DNA of 64,000 nt from Desulfuromonadales bacterium. GTDB taxonomy: Bacteria; Desulfobacterota; Desulfuromonadia; Desulfuromonadales; JAGXHI01. The notes under the pieces are model-generated. The model had not been told where the DNA came from. It worked only from the letters and a program-made list of their open reading frames with translations, and did not search any database. The stretch is from the NCBI GenBank assembly GCA_024636295.1, contig JAGXHI010000020.1:1-64000 (forward strand), read 5' to 3'. The position numbers and the translations under genes are program-made. Positions 25,820 to 35,003 of the stretch are shown piece after piece; within the stretch, counting starts at the first letter, position 1; every line of letters starts with the position of its first letter.

Positions 25820-27532
25820 ATGAACAGCTGGAAAGCGTTTACCGGCGAAGCGCGAATTGCCTATTTCTCCATGGAGATAGGACTTTCGAACGAAATCCCC
25901 ACTTACAGCGGCGGACTGGGCGTGCTTGCGGGCGATACCATCAAGAGCGCGGCCGATCTCAAATTGCCGCTGGCGGCCGTAACCCTGGTCTACCGCGAGG
26001 GCTATTTCCGTCAGACGATCGATGCGGACGGATGGCAGCAGGAACTTCCCAGGAACTGGCAACCCGAATCCCTCCTGGAGCTTCTGCCTCTGAAAACACT
26101 TGTAACCATCGAGGGAAGGGATGTAAAGATTCAGGCCTGGCTCTATCGGGTCAAAAGCCCCACGGGAGGCGAGGTGCCCGTTCTTTTTCTGGATACCGAT
26201 ATTCCGGGGAATCAGGATGAGGACCGGCATATCACCGACCAGCTTTACGGCGGGGACAGCGCCTACCGGCTGAAGCAGGAAATCGTCCTGGGGATCGGAG
26301 GCGCCCGCATCCTGGACGCCCTCGGCTTCACCATCCGCAAGTACCACATGAATGAGGGTCATGCCAGCCTACTGACTCTGGAGCTCCTCAATCGCACCAG
26401 AAAACCCGTGGAGGAAACCTGGGACGAACGTGCTTCCTGGGACACCGCGCGGGTTATGGAGCAGTGTGTCTTTACCACCCACACTCCCGTGGAGGCCGGC
26501 CACGACAGATTTTCGTACGATCTGGCGGCCGGGATCATGGGCGAAGTGGTTCCCTTCACTCTGCTTAAGGAACTTGCCGGCAAAGACCTTCTTAATATGA
26601 CCATGCTGGCCCTTAACCTCAGCCGCTATGTGAACGGGGTGGCCAAGAAGCATGGCGAAATATCGAAGGTTCTCTTCCCTGGATTCGAAATTCACGCCAT
26701 AACCAACGGTATTCATCCCTTCACCTGGGCCTCACCTTACTTTGTCAATCTGTTCAATCATTATCTGCCGAGTTGGGCGACGGAGCCTGAACTTCTGGTC
26801 CGCGTGGACAATATTCCCGATGAGGAGATCTGGGACGCTCATTGCGGGGCAAAGGCCTATCTGTTTCAGTTCATTGAGGAAACCACGGGGGTGCGGCTCA
26901 AACCCGAGGTCCTGACGGTCGGGTTCGCCCGGCGGGCGGCGGCCTATAAAAGAGGCGATCTCGTCTTTTCCAATCTGAAACGTCTGCTGGAAATCGGGGA
27001 AGGGAAACTGCAGTTTGTCTTCTCCGGCAAGGCGCACCCTAAAGATATGGCGGGGAAACAGGTCATCCAGAGGATCATTCAACAGATCGAATCCCTGAGG
27101 GGACGAATCGATATCGTATATCTTGAAAATTACAATATGGATATCGCCGCACGATTGATTCCCGGGGTGGATCTCTGGCTGAACAACCCACTCCGACCTC
27201 TGGAGGCCTCTGGAACCAGCGGCATGAAAGCAGCCCTGAACGGTATCCCCAATTTCAGCGTCCTGGATGGTTGGTGGATCGAGGGGCACATCGAAGGAGT
27301 CACCGGATGGTCCATCGGCCCCCTTCCTACGGAATCCTCGACAAACGAAAACCATTCGGAAGCGGATATCGAGGACATGTACCGGAAACTGGAAACCATC
27401 ATCATACCCATGTACTACGACCAGCGATCGGAATGGATCCGGATAATGAAAAATTCCATCGGCAAGATCGCCTATTATTTCAATACCCATACCATGATGC
27501 GCCGGTATGTCACCGAAGCTTACATCCGATAG
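25820..27532 (+). CDS. glgP: Alpha-glucan (glycogen/maltodextrin) phosphorylase, GT35 family, short form
   Basis: 570 residues from ATG 25820, preceded by GGGAGG; two in-frame ATGs upstream lack one. The N-terminus IAYFSMEIGLSNEIPTYSGG and the lysine region LEASGTSGMKAALNGIPN mark the compact Thermotoga-type glucan phosphorylases, where that Lys holds pyridoxal phosphate. It splits alpha-1,4-glucans with phosphate to glucose-1-phosphate in the cytoplasm. It lacks the N-terminal regulatory part of the ~800-residue enzymes. With pgi, PEP synthase and trehalose-6-phosphate phosphatase elsewhere in the window it suggests storage-sugar metabolism. Confidence 0.9.
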   Translation: MNSWKAFTGEARIAYFSMEIGLSNEIPTYSGGLGVLAGDTIKSAADLKLPLAAVTLVYREGYFRQTIDADGWQQELPRNWQPESLLELLPLKTLVTIEGRDVKIQAWLYRVKSPTGGEVPVLFLDTDIPGNQDEDRHITDQLYGGDSAYRLKQEIVLGIGGARILDALGFTIRKYHMNEGHASLLTLELLNRTRKPVEETWDERASWDTARVMEQCVFTTHTPVEAGHDRFSYDLAAGIMGEVVPFTLLKELAGKDLLNMTMLALNLSRYVNGVAKKHGEISKVLFPGFEIHAITNGIHPFTWASPYFVNLFNHYLPSWATEPELLVRVDNIPDEEIWDAHCGAKAYLFQFIEETTGVRLKPEVLTVGFARRAAAYKRGDLVFSNLKRLLEIGEGKLQFVFSGKAHPKDMAGKQVIQRIIQQIESLRGRIDIVYLENYNMDIAARLIPGVDLWLNNPLRPLEASGTSGMKAALNGIPNFSVLDGWWIEGHIEGVTGWSIGPLPTESSTNENHSEADIEDMYRKLETIIIPMYYDQRSEWIRIMKNSIGKIAYYFNTHTMMRRYVTEAYIR

Positions 27533-27615
27533 GTTCATTTTCTGTTTTTGGCGGCAGCAGGCAATCGGCAGAGAAATTTGTGTGAAAATTTTCGACCGTA
27601 GAGGAGGTCTGAAAC

Positions 27616-28053
27616 ATGAGAACGGAGACAGGCGCGGGGGTATCCCCTTCTAAATCGGTGATCGGCGATCAGGTTTCAAACCTGCGGGGAGAGGAACTCG
27701 GGCATATCGAGGAACTCATGATTGATCTGCAAAACGGAAGGGTTCACTATGCCATCCTTTCTTTCGGCGGCCTTATGGGAATGGGAGACAAGCTGTTTCC
27801 GGTCCCCTGGGAACTCATGAAGCCGGACCCGGAAAACCAACGGTTCCTTTTCCAGGTCACAAGAGAGATGCTCAAGACGGCCCCCGGCTTCCGCCGGGAC
27901 GACTGGCCCGAAATGAACGATCGCGAGTGGTCAAAGGCAATCCACAGCTTCTACAACAAGCAACCTTACTGGCAGACCCAGAAACATGACAGACGGGGAG
28001 AACGTCCGGGGCGCCGGAGAGAGGATATCTCTCCAGGGAAAACACAGACCTGA
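27616..28053 (+). CDS. PRC-barrel domain protein
   Basis: 145 residues. Residues ~12-85 (VIGDQVSNLRGEELGHIEEL, GRVHYAILSFGGLMGMGDKL, FPVPWELM) form a clear PRC-barrel. The tail is basic and Arg-rich (RRGERPGRRRED) and probably disordered. GAGGAGG is upstream of the ATG. PRC-barrel proteins occur in photosynthetic reaction centres and RNA-processing proteins and as stand-alone proteins linked to stress; the role here is unknown. It follows the phosphorylase gene by 83 bp. Confidence 0.85.
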   Translation: MRTETGAGVSPSKSVIGDQVSNLRGEELGHIEELMIDLQNGRVHYAILSFGGLMGMGDKLFPVPWELMKPDPENQRFLFQVTREMLKTAPGFRRDDWPEMNDREWSKAIHSFYNKQPYWQTQKHDRRGERPGRRREDISPGKTQT

Positions 28054-28190
28054 TCAAAAATGCCCATCTTTTAATGCTCCTTCCCGGCCTTCGATTTTTT
28101 GCGGCGCTTTGCGCTTGCCCCTGCACGCAAACGTCTGCTGTTCCTGCAGTCCTCCCCGTGCCGTCTAAAAAATTCCGGAGAGCGCTGGAA

Positions 28191-29075
28191 TTATTCAGTA
28201 CGGCAACTGCCGATCTCCCTCTGAAGTTCCGACTGGTTACGCCGCTCCTTCCGTTTAGCATCCAGATACTCCTCCCGAGGCACCTCGTAGAGTTGCCTCG
28301 AGTATTTCTCCGTCATGTCGAACCACTTCTGAATTGCCGACTCAAATTGCGTCTCGGGGGGCAGATCCCGGGTTTTCAGATATGCCTTCAGGGCAAGATA
28401 ATAGCGCATGACGTTACGTTCTATAATTCCTCTTACTCCCTGGACATAGACGGGATCTCCTGAAGAGTTTCGGCCCGTAATAGTGAACCCCACTTTATCC
28501 CGGCCCGCGGTAGCGAGATAGCCTCCCCGTAAAAGCCTGCTCATCAGACTGGTCTGGTAGGAGGAGGAAAAATGAATCAGGGTTCCCTCTTCGCCTGGAA
28601 AGACAAGAACCTCGATTCGATAATCCTCTGTGCCCACCGGGCCTTTTTCCGCGGTGAGGAGCACCTGGAGGACATCCTTTTTCGGCTCATCCAGAGAGAA
28701 GGCGTAATTGAGTTCATAGACATCCTCCGGCTCCTGATAAAATTTTCGGCCTGCAAAGAAGGTCAGCTGAGTCCCTTCCGGTGTTTTCCTGCAGGTGCAG
28801 GCCTTGATATTCAGGGTCAGTGGAACAAAATCGCACCAGTTCGAGGGATCGGAGAGGACGCCCTTCAGTTCCTCATAGGGGATATCAACACTGCCCGAAA
28901 CTTCCGCTGAAACCCAACCGTCCTTCTCCGAGGATTCCACCTGCAGGGGAAGGTCAGGATTCTTGTCCGATGTTTTTGCGGCGCCGCCTTCCTCCGCGAA
29001 AGCGAACGGAAGTGATGCCTCCATCAGAAAAAGAACCGCTCCGCAGACTAACAGCTTCGAATATCGGGATTTCAT
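28191..29075 (-). CDS. Exported START/SRPBCC-like lipid-binding-type protein
   Basis: 294 residues from ATG 29075, where a signal peptide begins (LLVCGAVLFLMEASLPFAFA). The region VSGSVDIPYEELKGVLSDPS, NWCDFVPLTLN and later LIHFSSSYQTSLMSRLLRGG resembles the START/polyketide-cyclase helix-grip fold, which binds hydrophobic ligands. The C-terminal ~70 residues are charged and helical. There is no catalytic motif. It lies convergent with the PRC-barrel gene, with ~137 bp between. The upstream frame extends to 29174 but without a better start. Fold call moderate, function unknown. Confidence 0.6.
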   Translation of the reverse strand: MKSRYSKLLVCGAVLFLMEASLPFAFAEEGGAAKTSDKNPDLPLQVESSEKDGWVSAEVSGSVDIPYEELKGVLSDPSNWCDFVPLTLNIKACTCRKTPEGTQLTFFAGRKFYQEPEDVYELNYAFSLDEPKKDVLQVLLTAEKGPVGTEDYRIEVLVFPGEEGTLIHFSSSYQTSLMSRLLRGGYLATAGRDKVGFTITGRNSSGDPVYVQGVRGIIERNVMRYYLALKAYLKTRDLPPETQFESAIQKWFDMTEKYSRQLYEVPREEYLDAKRKERRNQSELQREIGSCRTE

Positions 29076-29269
29076 CTCCGCCAGGGCCTTTCCTTCTAAT
29101 TTCTTTCGCAAATTGAAACTGCAGGTTTTAATTAAATTTGAAATTCTTCCTGCCGGAGCGGAAGAACTCTGCACGGAAAGACATCAATTACACACATTCT
29201 AGCAAGGGAGTGGCGGTTCTGAGAGGTGTAATAGGATTATTTTGAAATAAGAGCCGCAACTGGAAAAGG

Positions 29270-29292
29270 CAGCGCTGTCCGGGGGGGGGACA
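29270..29292. repeat. Run of nine G inside a short inverted repeat
   Basis: CTGTCC, nine G, then A and CAG; the flanks CTGTCC/GGACAG pair. It sits in the 280-bp gap between the START-like gene and the HD gene, which otherwise shows no ORF. It may be a relic of a dispersed intergenic element. Confidence 0.4.
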
Positions 29293-29355
29293 GACCTTAC
29301 GCTTCGGGCACTTGAGGATGATGATAACGCAGCCGGATGCGCGGATTCGGGCTGT

Positions 29356-29919
29356 TTAAAGGCCGAGTTCCTCCGCAATCTCCTGCATGGCGCCGAGACA
29401 GATCCCGCAGAACTCCTCCAGAGGGATCCCCAGCTTTTCGCATTCCCGTATGATCTCCCGGTCGGCTCCGGCTGCGAAGGACTTCTCCTTTATCCGCTTG
29501 CGAACGGATTTGGGCTTGACGGAAGACAATTTTCTGTCCGGATAAACCAGCGCAGCAGCCACGATAAGACCGGTGATGGTCTCCCCGGCAGCCAGTGCAA
29601 AGTGAAACGGCCTGGTCCTTCTTTCACCTTGGGCTTTTTCGTTGTGCATCCGGATGGCCTCGATGATCTCCTCATCGATTCCCTTCTTCCGAAGGATCTC
29701 CTCCGTCTCCAGGGTATGGGTGGTGAGATCCGGTTGGGTTTCAGCATCAAGATCGTGCAGAAGACCGGCGAGTCCCCATTTTTCGGGATCTTCCCCCAGC
29801 CTCTCGGCCAGTCGTCGCATGACAGCTTCGGAGGCCAGGCTATGATTAACGAGATTGGGATTTTTGATTCTCTCCCTGACCAGAGAGAGGGCTTCGTTTC
29901 GGGTCATTCCGTAATCCAT
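29356..29919 (-). CDS. HD-domain hydrolase
   Basis: 187 residues from ATG 29919 (AAGGATC upstream). The HD metal site is visible: NHSLASEAVMRRLAERL with its first His, LAGLLHDLDAETQPDL with the HD pair, then a later His in MHNEKAQGE. It belongs to the HDIG/predicted phosphohydrolase group; small proteins of this type hydrolyse nucleotides or phosphate esters with a metal ion. The substrate is unknown. It is followed closely in the same orientation by genes for a thioesterase and a class II aldolase upstream of it, possibly one transcript. Confidence 0.8.
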   Translation of the reverse strand: MDYGMTRNEALSLVRERIKNPNLVNHSLASEAVMRRLAERLGEDPEKWGLAGLLHDLDAETQPDLTTHTLETEEILRKKGIDEEIIEAIRMHNEKAQGERRTRPFHFALAAGETITGLIVAAALVYPDRKLSSVKPKSVRKRIKEKSFAAGADREIIRECEKLGIPLEEFCGICLGAMQEIAEELGL

Positions 29920-29969
29920 GGAAGATCCTTTTTTTATTCTGTTATCCGCACTGGCCACGGAGGAAAAGA

Positions 29970-30377
29970 TCATCTCGATTCTTCGGGGACGCTGAAGATC
30001 TTGGCTTCGGCTTCTGCACAGACAACCCCGGCGCACTCCAGATGAGACCTGACCCGGTAAAGTTTTCTCCGGCGCTCTGTAACTTCAGCCTTGATCGTCA
30101 CCATCTCTCCCGCCGGAACCGGGTGCTTGTAGCGCACGGTGAACTCGGCCGTCACGAAGTGCTCGCCGAAAGCCTTGCAGGCGTATATCGCAGCTTCATC
30201 AAGAAGAGAGGCGATGATGCCGCCGTGGATGACGTTTCGCCACCCCTGGAAATCCCTGGGGATGGTAAGGGTGCATGCCGCTGTTCCATTTTCACGATTC
30301 ACATGGAAGCTGGCTCCGAGACCTCTTGGATTCTCAGGCCCGCAGACAAAACAATGCAGATCATCAGAAATTTCCAT
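29970..30377 (-). CDS. Hotdog-fold thioesterase (PaaI/THEM4-like)
   Basis: 135 residues from ATG 30377. It starts with HCFVCGPENPRGLG, the pattern of THEM4-like and PaaI-like thioesterases, and has the hotdog helix GWRNVIHGGIIASLLDEAA with the conserved HGG and acidic residue. It would hydrolyse an acyl-CoA in the cytoplasm; the acyl chain is not known. GGAAAGG lies upstream. It is 50 bp from the HD gene. Confidence 0.82.
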   Translation of the reverse strand: MEISDDLHCFVCGPENPRGLGASFHVNRENGTAACTLTIPRDFQGWRNVIHGGIIASLLDEAAIYACKAFGEHFVTAEFTVRYKHPVPAGEMVTIKAEVTERRRKLYRVRSHLECAGVVCAEAEAKIFSVPEESR

Positions 30378-30501
30378 TCGCTTGGCCTTTCCATTATTTT
30401 TTTTGTGCAAAGAGCAGGAGTTTCACTACAAAGGGCTCCACAGAGAAGATCTCAATTCAAATTTCAACCTGTGATCAGTGAACGGATTATAAATCCTGAA
30501 T

Positions 30502-31149
30502 TCACCCCGATTCGCAAAAAGCGAGGGCAAGAAGGTTCAGCAGCCGTCCTCCTGCATACTCCGCCGTCTGACCGAAGGACAGAATCCCATCCTCGTGCCC
30601 TTCCATGGCGATCACTCCGTTGGAGCGGACCTCGGGTATAGTCAACAAGGATACGATCTCCCGGGCGAGTTCCCGAGATCCGTAATCGGCGCCAGAACTC
30701 GTCAGGGGAATTCCGATTTTCCGCCGGAGCCGCCAGATATCAGGAGAATGAACGTGCATGACGAATCCGGCATCCTTCATAGCTCGGTAAATCATCCCAT
30801 GGGTCAAGGCCTCGGAAGAAGGACGCACTGGCCCTTCGGCTCGGATCAGATTCTCCTCCGGAAGGCACTCCAGAACGGTGGAGTAGTTCTCGGAAGAGAG
30901 CTCCGTGAGTCCTCCGGTCTGTGTTCCGCTGATAAGAAATTTCCTATGGTCAGGACCCTCAGGATAAAAATCCATTCGTCGGCTGATGTTGCCAAAGCCG
31001 AAACCCCCATAGCGATACGGGTCCTGTCCGATGAGTTTGAGCAGAAAAAGAATTTTTCGCCAGGCGTTGATCTCCCGCAAAAGTTCCGAAGAAACAGGGG
31101 GAGCTTCTCTGAACTGCAGGTTGAATTTTATAACGCCTTCCTGGACCAT
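30502..31149 (-). CDS. Class II aldolase/adducin-family protein
   Basis: 215 residues from ATG 31149. The fold signature is GFGNISRRM, FLISGTQTGGL, then PSSEALTHGMIYRAMKDAG and the zinc site FVMHVHSPDIW, with a third His in MEGHEDGILSFG. Class II aldolases and their relatives (fuculose-phosphate aldolase, epimerases, MtnB dehydratase) use Zn bound by these His residues. No partner genes show which sugar phosphate is used, so the substrate is open. The N-terminal ~30 residues extend the usual family length slightly. Confidence 0.78.
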   Translation of the reverse strand: MVQEGVIKFNLQFREAPPVSSELLREINAWRKILFLLKLIGQDPYRYGGFGFGNISRRMDFYPEGPDHRKFLISGTQTGGLTELSSENYSTVLECLPEENLIRAEGPVRPSSEALTHGMIYRAMKDAGFVMHVHSPDIWRLRRKIGIPLTSSGADYGSRELAREIVSLLTIPEVRSNGVIAMEGHEDGILSFGQTAEYAGGRLLNLLALAFCESG

Positions 31150-31221
31150 AAATGATCTTTCTTGAATCCGGGTGTTGGAGAAGTAACTCCCAATTTCCTG
31201 CAACTGTCAATAAGGAAACCA

Positions 31222-32394
31222 TCATCCAGAATGGGAAACGACCGCGGCACTCTCGGCAATCCGGATGGAATGGGAAATTCGCTGCACGGCCAGAAGGGAG
31301 ATGAGACTAAAAACGGCGCCGGCAATAAATGGGATACGGTAGTCAACCATCCAGAGAAGGCCTCCGATAACGGGCAGAAAAACGGCGGCAATGTGATTGA
31401 TGGTGAAACCCACGGCCATGCTTGGCGCTATGTCCTTGGGATCGGCGATTTTCTGGAAATAGGTGCGTATGGCAATGGCAAAATTAAAAAGAATGTGATC
31501 CAGAATGTACATAAATGCCACAATCCATTTGGAATCGGAAAAGGCATAGGCCAGAAATACGAAAATCAGCCCCAAGTATTCCACCGAGAGCACCCGACGT
31601 TCCCCGAAATTGACGATCGCTCTGCCGATGAGAGGGCTGAGGAAATAGTTCACGGTGTTGTTGATCAGGAAAAGAATCGTCACCTCGCGGACGGAGAAAC
31701 CGAAAACCTTCACCAGCAAAAAGAGAGAAAAAGCGATGAATATCTGCCTGCGGGCGCCCGCCATGAAAGTCAGAAAATAGAAAAGGGAATATTTCCGCCG
31801 AAAGATCATCTTTCGATGCTGAAGAGGCAGTCCCTCGCGAACAGGATTCTGGGTAAAACCCCAAAGTCCCGCAACGGTTACGAGCGTGCCAATCAGCAGG
31901 AACATTCCCTTGAAGCCGAATGCCACATCGAGTGCGAAAATGAACCCTGCCACTCCGATGCTGGAGATCGCCGCGATACTCCGTAATTTTCCGAAAACTA
32001 TGGGTGCGGTGACTCTGTCGAAATTCTGAAGCGTCAGAGACTGATTGGTGGTTTCGAAATAATGGAAACCGAAGCTCATGATCAGCGTGGTTACCACCAA
32101 CCCGGAGAAACTGGGGAAAAACCCGACCAGCCCCGTACCCACCCCGAGCAGAACGACGGAAAGCGCCGAAAGGCGATGTTCCCGGACCACGAGCATGACG
32201 AAGATCGCGAGCAGGGCCAGAAAGCCGGGGATTTCCCTCACGGACTGGATGATGCCGACTTCCTGTCCGTTCAGCCCCGCAGACTCTACCGCGAAATTGT
32301 TGAACAGAATCATCCAGGCCTGCAATCCCCCCATGGAAGCCACGGTAAGAACGGTCAGGAAGCGGACCATCGGTTTTTGTTCGGAACTCACCAT
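31222..32394 (-). CDS. MFS-type transporter
   Basis: 390 residues from the ATG at 32394; a TTG at 32427 would add 11 residues but neither start has a strong ribosome site. About 12 hydrophobic helices are evident (ASMGGLQAWMILFNNFAVES, FLALLAIFVMLVV, GTGLVGFFPSFSGLVVTTL). The short basic loop between helices 2 and 3 (VVREHRLSAL) is MFS-like. Substrate and direction cannot be judged. It lies 54 bp downstream of the ClC gene on the same strand. Confidence 0.7.
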   Translation of the reverse strand: MVSSEQKPMVRFLTVLTVASMGGLQAWMILFNNFAVESAGLNGQEVGIIQSVREIPGFLALLAIFVMLVVREHRLSALSVVLLGVGTGLVGFFPSFSGLVVTTLIMSFGFHYFETTNQSLTLQNFDRVTAPIVFGKLRSIAAISSIGVAGFIFALDVAFGFKGMFLLIGTLVTVAGLWGFTQNPVREGLPLQHRKMIFRRKYSLFYFLTFMAGARRQIFIAFSLFLLVKVFGFSVREVTILFLINNTVNYFLSPLIGRAIVNFGERRVLSVEYLGLIFVFLAYAFSDSKWIVAFMYILDHILFNFAIAIRTYFQKIADPKDIAPSMAVGFTINHIAAVFLPVIGGLLWMVDYRIPFIAGAVFSLISLLAVQRISHSIRIAESAAVVSHSG

Positions 32395-32448
32395 CTGAAA
32401 ACCAGGATGAGGTGAAGAAAAAAACAAGACGCGCGCAGCGGAGTTTCA

Positions 32449-34269
32449 TCAAAGGACGGAATAGGCTTCCTTCTTCATTTCAAGTTCTTTGGCGTAGCGC
32501 GCCAGTAGTGAACGGCGGGAAAGCATGAAAATCACTTTGGTGGGATCTTCCCTGTCCACCACCGGGATCTCCTCGAGTCCCCGGCTGGAGAGTTTTTTCA
32601 GGGCCTGAGTCAGCGTTTCGTCCGGATGAATAGTCACCACCCGGGAAACGGCAATATCCCTGGCAAGAATAAGACCCGGAGGAATTTCCTCGTGTAGAAT
32701 GCGCCGGATATCGTTTATGGAAAAAATACCCGTCAGTTTTCCCTCCGCATCAACAACCGGAAAGTATGCGCATTCCGTATTTGCGACCCGGCGGAGGATT
32801 TCCGGCAGGGGCATGTTTTCCTGAATCAGAGTCGGACTGTGTCCCTTGTCGGTAAGATCGGCCACGCGAATCCCCTCCAGAACATCGACCACGAAATCAC
32901 CGAGATGAGCAGGGGAATCAACTCTTTTTTCCACTTGTTTGTGATAGATGGTATTGCGTCGGAATACAATCATCGCCACAACGCAGACCAGCATCAATGG
33001 GGCCAGCAGCTTATAATTTCCGGTTAATTCGCTCACCATGATCAGAGTGGCAATGGGGGTATTGGCCACACCGGCGAAAAATCCCGCCATCCCGACCAGC
33101 ACGTAAGCGCGGGGATCCTGAACAAGAGCCGGGAAGAGAGCATTCGCGGTAGCGCCGAAAGCACCCCCCAGCATGGCCCCGATCACCAGGCTGGGAGCAA
33201 AAACTCCCCCTGATCCCCCGGAGGAAATCGTCAGGCTGGTGGCCACAATTTTGGCGATTGCTATGACCAGCATGACCCAGAGGGCGATTTTTCCATACAG
33301 AGCGGCCTGGACAAAGCCGTAGCCGGACCCCAGAACCTGGGGAACGAACATAGCGAGAATGCCCAGGAGAAATCCACCCAGTGCCGGCTTCAGGGCGGGG
33401 GGAATCGCCAGGTCCCGAAACATGTCACGGACTTTGTAGAAGACGCGAACGTAAACAACTCCCAGAGTGGCGCAGAAGATTCCGAGGAGAAGATAGGAGA
33501 GAAGCTCGACGGGATGCTCAAAACGAAACAGCGGAGTCGCTAAAAGCGGCTGCCATCCCGTAACGGCCCCGAAAAGTGAATAAGCGACGATGGAGGAAAT
33601 GATGCAGGGGATCAGCCCTTCGTGTTCGAATTCGGGATCCCGATAGAGCACTTCCACCGCGAAGAGCGCACCTCCGAGAGGCGCCCTGAACGTTGCGCCT
33701 ATCCCCCCAGCCATCCCGGCCAGCAGCAGAATACGCCTGTCGGCGGCTGAAAGATTCAGTTTTGTGGCGAGAAAAGATCCAAATCCCGCCCCGATCTGGG
33801 CTATAGGACCTTCCCTTCCCGCCGAACCTCCCGTTCCTATGGTCGCAACGGAGGCTATGGCCTTGATGATGGGAACCCGCCCCCTTATGAAGCCGCCTTT
33901 GTTATGAAAGGCATCTATTGCCGCATCCGTCCCGTGCCCTTCGGCTTCGGGGGCGAAAGTGAAAACGAGCCAGCCGGAAACCAATCCGCCGATCACGGGA
34001 ATCAGAAAAAGAAACCAGCGTGTGGACATGCCCAGAGAATCGATGAACGTATTCTGCAGATGGGCCGCAGCGGCTGCGCCTTCCTCGGGAGGGTGGAAAC
34101 CCGAAAGTCTGGCCAGAAAAAAATGTTCCGTCCAGTTGGCGAGAAAATAGAATGCAAGCGCCCCCGCACCCGCCACAAGGCCGACCAGTACGCTGAGGGC
34201 CATGGGCCGTCCCATGACTCTTAAATCGAAGTTTTGCGGCAGCTTGGGAAGGCGCAAAAAGCCATTCAT
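32449..34269 (-). CDS. ClC-family chloride channel/transporter with C-terminal CBS pair
   Basis: 606 residues. The membrane part (~25-420) has the ClC filter motifs GTGGSAGREGPIAQIG (the GREGP loop with gating glutamate), SSGGSGGVFAPSLVIGAMLG and GMAGFFAGVANTPIATLIM. Two CBS domains follow (~470-590: LPEILRRVANTECAYFPVV and LTQALKKLSSRGLEEIPVV), which often sense adenine nucleotides. It would move Cl- or exchange it for H+ at the inner membrane. GAGGAAA precedes the ATG. Confidence 0.92.
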   Translation of the reverse strand: MNGFLRLPKLPQNFDLRVMGRPMALSVLVGLVAGAGALAFYFLANWTEHFFLARLSGFHPPEEGAAAAAHLQNTFIDSLGMSTRWFLFLIPVIGGLVSGWLVFTFAPEAEGHGTDAAIDAFHNKGGFIRGRVPIIKAIASVATIGTGGSAGREGPIAQIGAGFGSFLATKLNLSAADRRILLLAGMAGGIGATFRAPLGGALFAVEVLYRDPEFEHEGLIPCIISSIVAYSLFGAVTGWQPLLATPLFRFEHPVELLSYLLLGIFCATLGVVYVRVFYKVRDMFRDLAIPPALKPALGGFLLGILAMFVPQVLGSGYGFVQAALYGKIALWVMLVIAIAKIVATSLTISSGGSGGVFAPSLVIGAMLGGAFGATANALFPALVQDPRAYVLVGMAGFFAGVANTPIATLIMVSELTGNYKLLAPLMLVCVVAMIVFRRNTIYHKQVEKRVDSPAHLGDFVVDVLEGIRVADLTDKGHSPTLIQENMPLPEILRRVANTECAYFPVVDAEGKLTGIFSINDIRRILHEEIPPGLILARDIAVSRVVTIHPDETLTQALKKLSSRGLEEIPVVDREDPTKVIFMLSRRSLLARYAKELEMKKEAYSVL

Positions 34270-34496
34270 TAAATTTCCTCGTAGGGAACCGGCATGGAAA
34301 CTCCCCTTTCGGGGTTTGGGGATCCGACATATGCTAACGGAGGGCGACCGGAATAAAATACTGACTCACAGGTCCGGTGTCAATGAATTCTCCCCCATCC
34401 AGGTTTTAGTACGTGCAGAAGCCGCTTCGTTGTGGAATAAGAATTTAAATCTGATATGATGGCTGATATCATTTCATTTACTAAAGGAGGCAGGAC

Positions 34497-34871
34497 ATGA
34501 AGCGTTATTTCTCTTTTTTAATCGTTTCTGGAATTCTGGTGCTTTTCCCTTACTTTCAGGCGGCATCAGAAGATAACGTACAAGTTACAGCCGATTACAA
34601 GGTGACTGGAGAGAAACTGAATACAGGAGAGAAAATTTACAACCAGTCCTGCAAAGCCTGCCATGGAACAGGAGTCGCAGGAGCCCCTAAAATCGGGGAT
34701 TCATCGGCCTGGCAGGAACGCATACCGAAAGGGATGACAACCCTGATTGAGAATTCCGTTCAGGGCTTCAAGGGAGACCAGGGCTATATGCCACCCAAAG
34801 GAGGCAATTCCAAGCTCACGGAAGAGGAAGTCGCCGCCGCCGCCGCTTACATGGTTTTTCATAGTAAATAG
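34497..34871 (+). CDS. Monoheme class I cytochrome c (c5-like)
   Basis: 124 residues. A signal peptide (FLIVSGILVLFPYFQAAS) is followed by a compact c5-type domain: GEKIYNQSCKACHGTGVAG with one CxxCH, a GYMPPKGG loop that supplies the axial Met, and a C-terminal helix (TEEEVAAAAAYMVF). A small periplasmic electron carrier. AAAGGAGG precedes the ATG by 7 bp. It stands alone, divergent from the ClC gene, and is followed by a long hairpin. Confidence 0.9.
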   Translation: MKRYFSFLIVSGILVLFPYFQAASEDNVQVTADYKVTGEKLNTGEKIYNQSCKACHGTGVAGAPKIGDSSAWQERIPKGMTTLIENSVQGFKGDQGYMPPKGGNSKLTEEEVAAAAAYMVFHSK

Positions 34872-34907
34872 CTGCATTACACCACTCCATTGCTTTTTCA
34901 GAACCTG

Positions 34908-34959
34908 CCGGAGACATGAAAGCCCTGCTTTATTTCGAGCGGGGCTTTCATGTCTCCGG
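34908..34959. terminator. Long perfect inverted repeat after the cytochrome gene
   Basis: 18-bp arms CCGGAGACATGAAAGCCC (34908-34925) and its exact reverse complement (34942-34959), with a 16-nt loop. It lies 36 bp past the cytochrome stop codon. No T-run follows on either strand, so it could be a factor-independent terminator of unusual type or a small repeat element. Confidence 0.5.
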
Positions 34960-35003
34960 GATCCCTGCCCGTTCCCACTCGAGGACGGATTCAGTTCGAT
35001 TGT

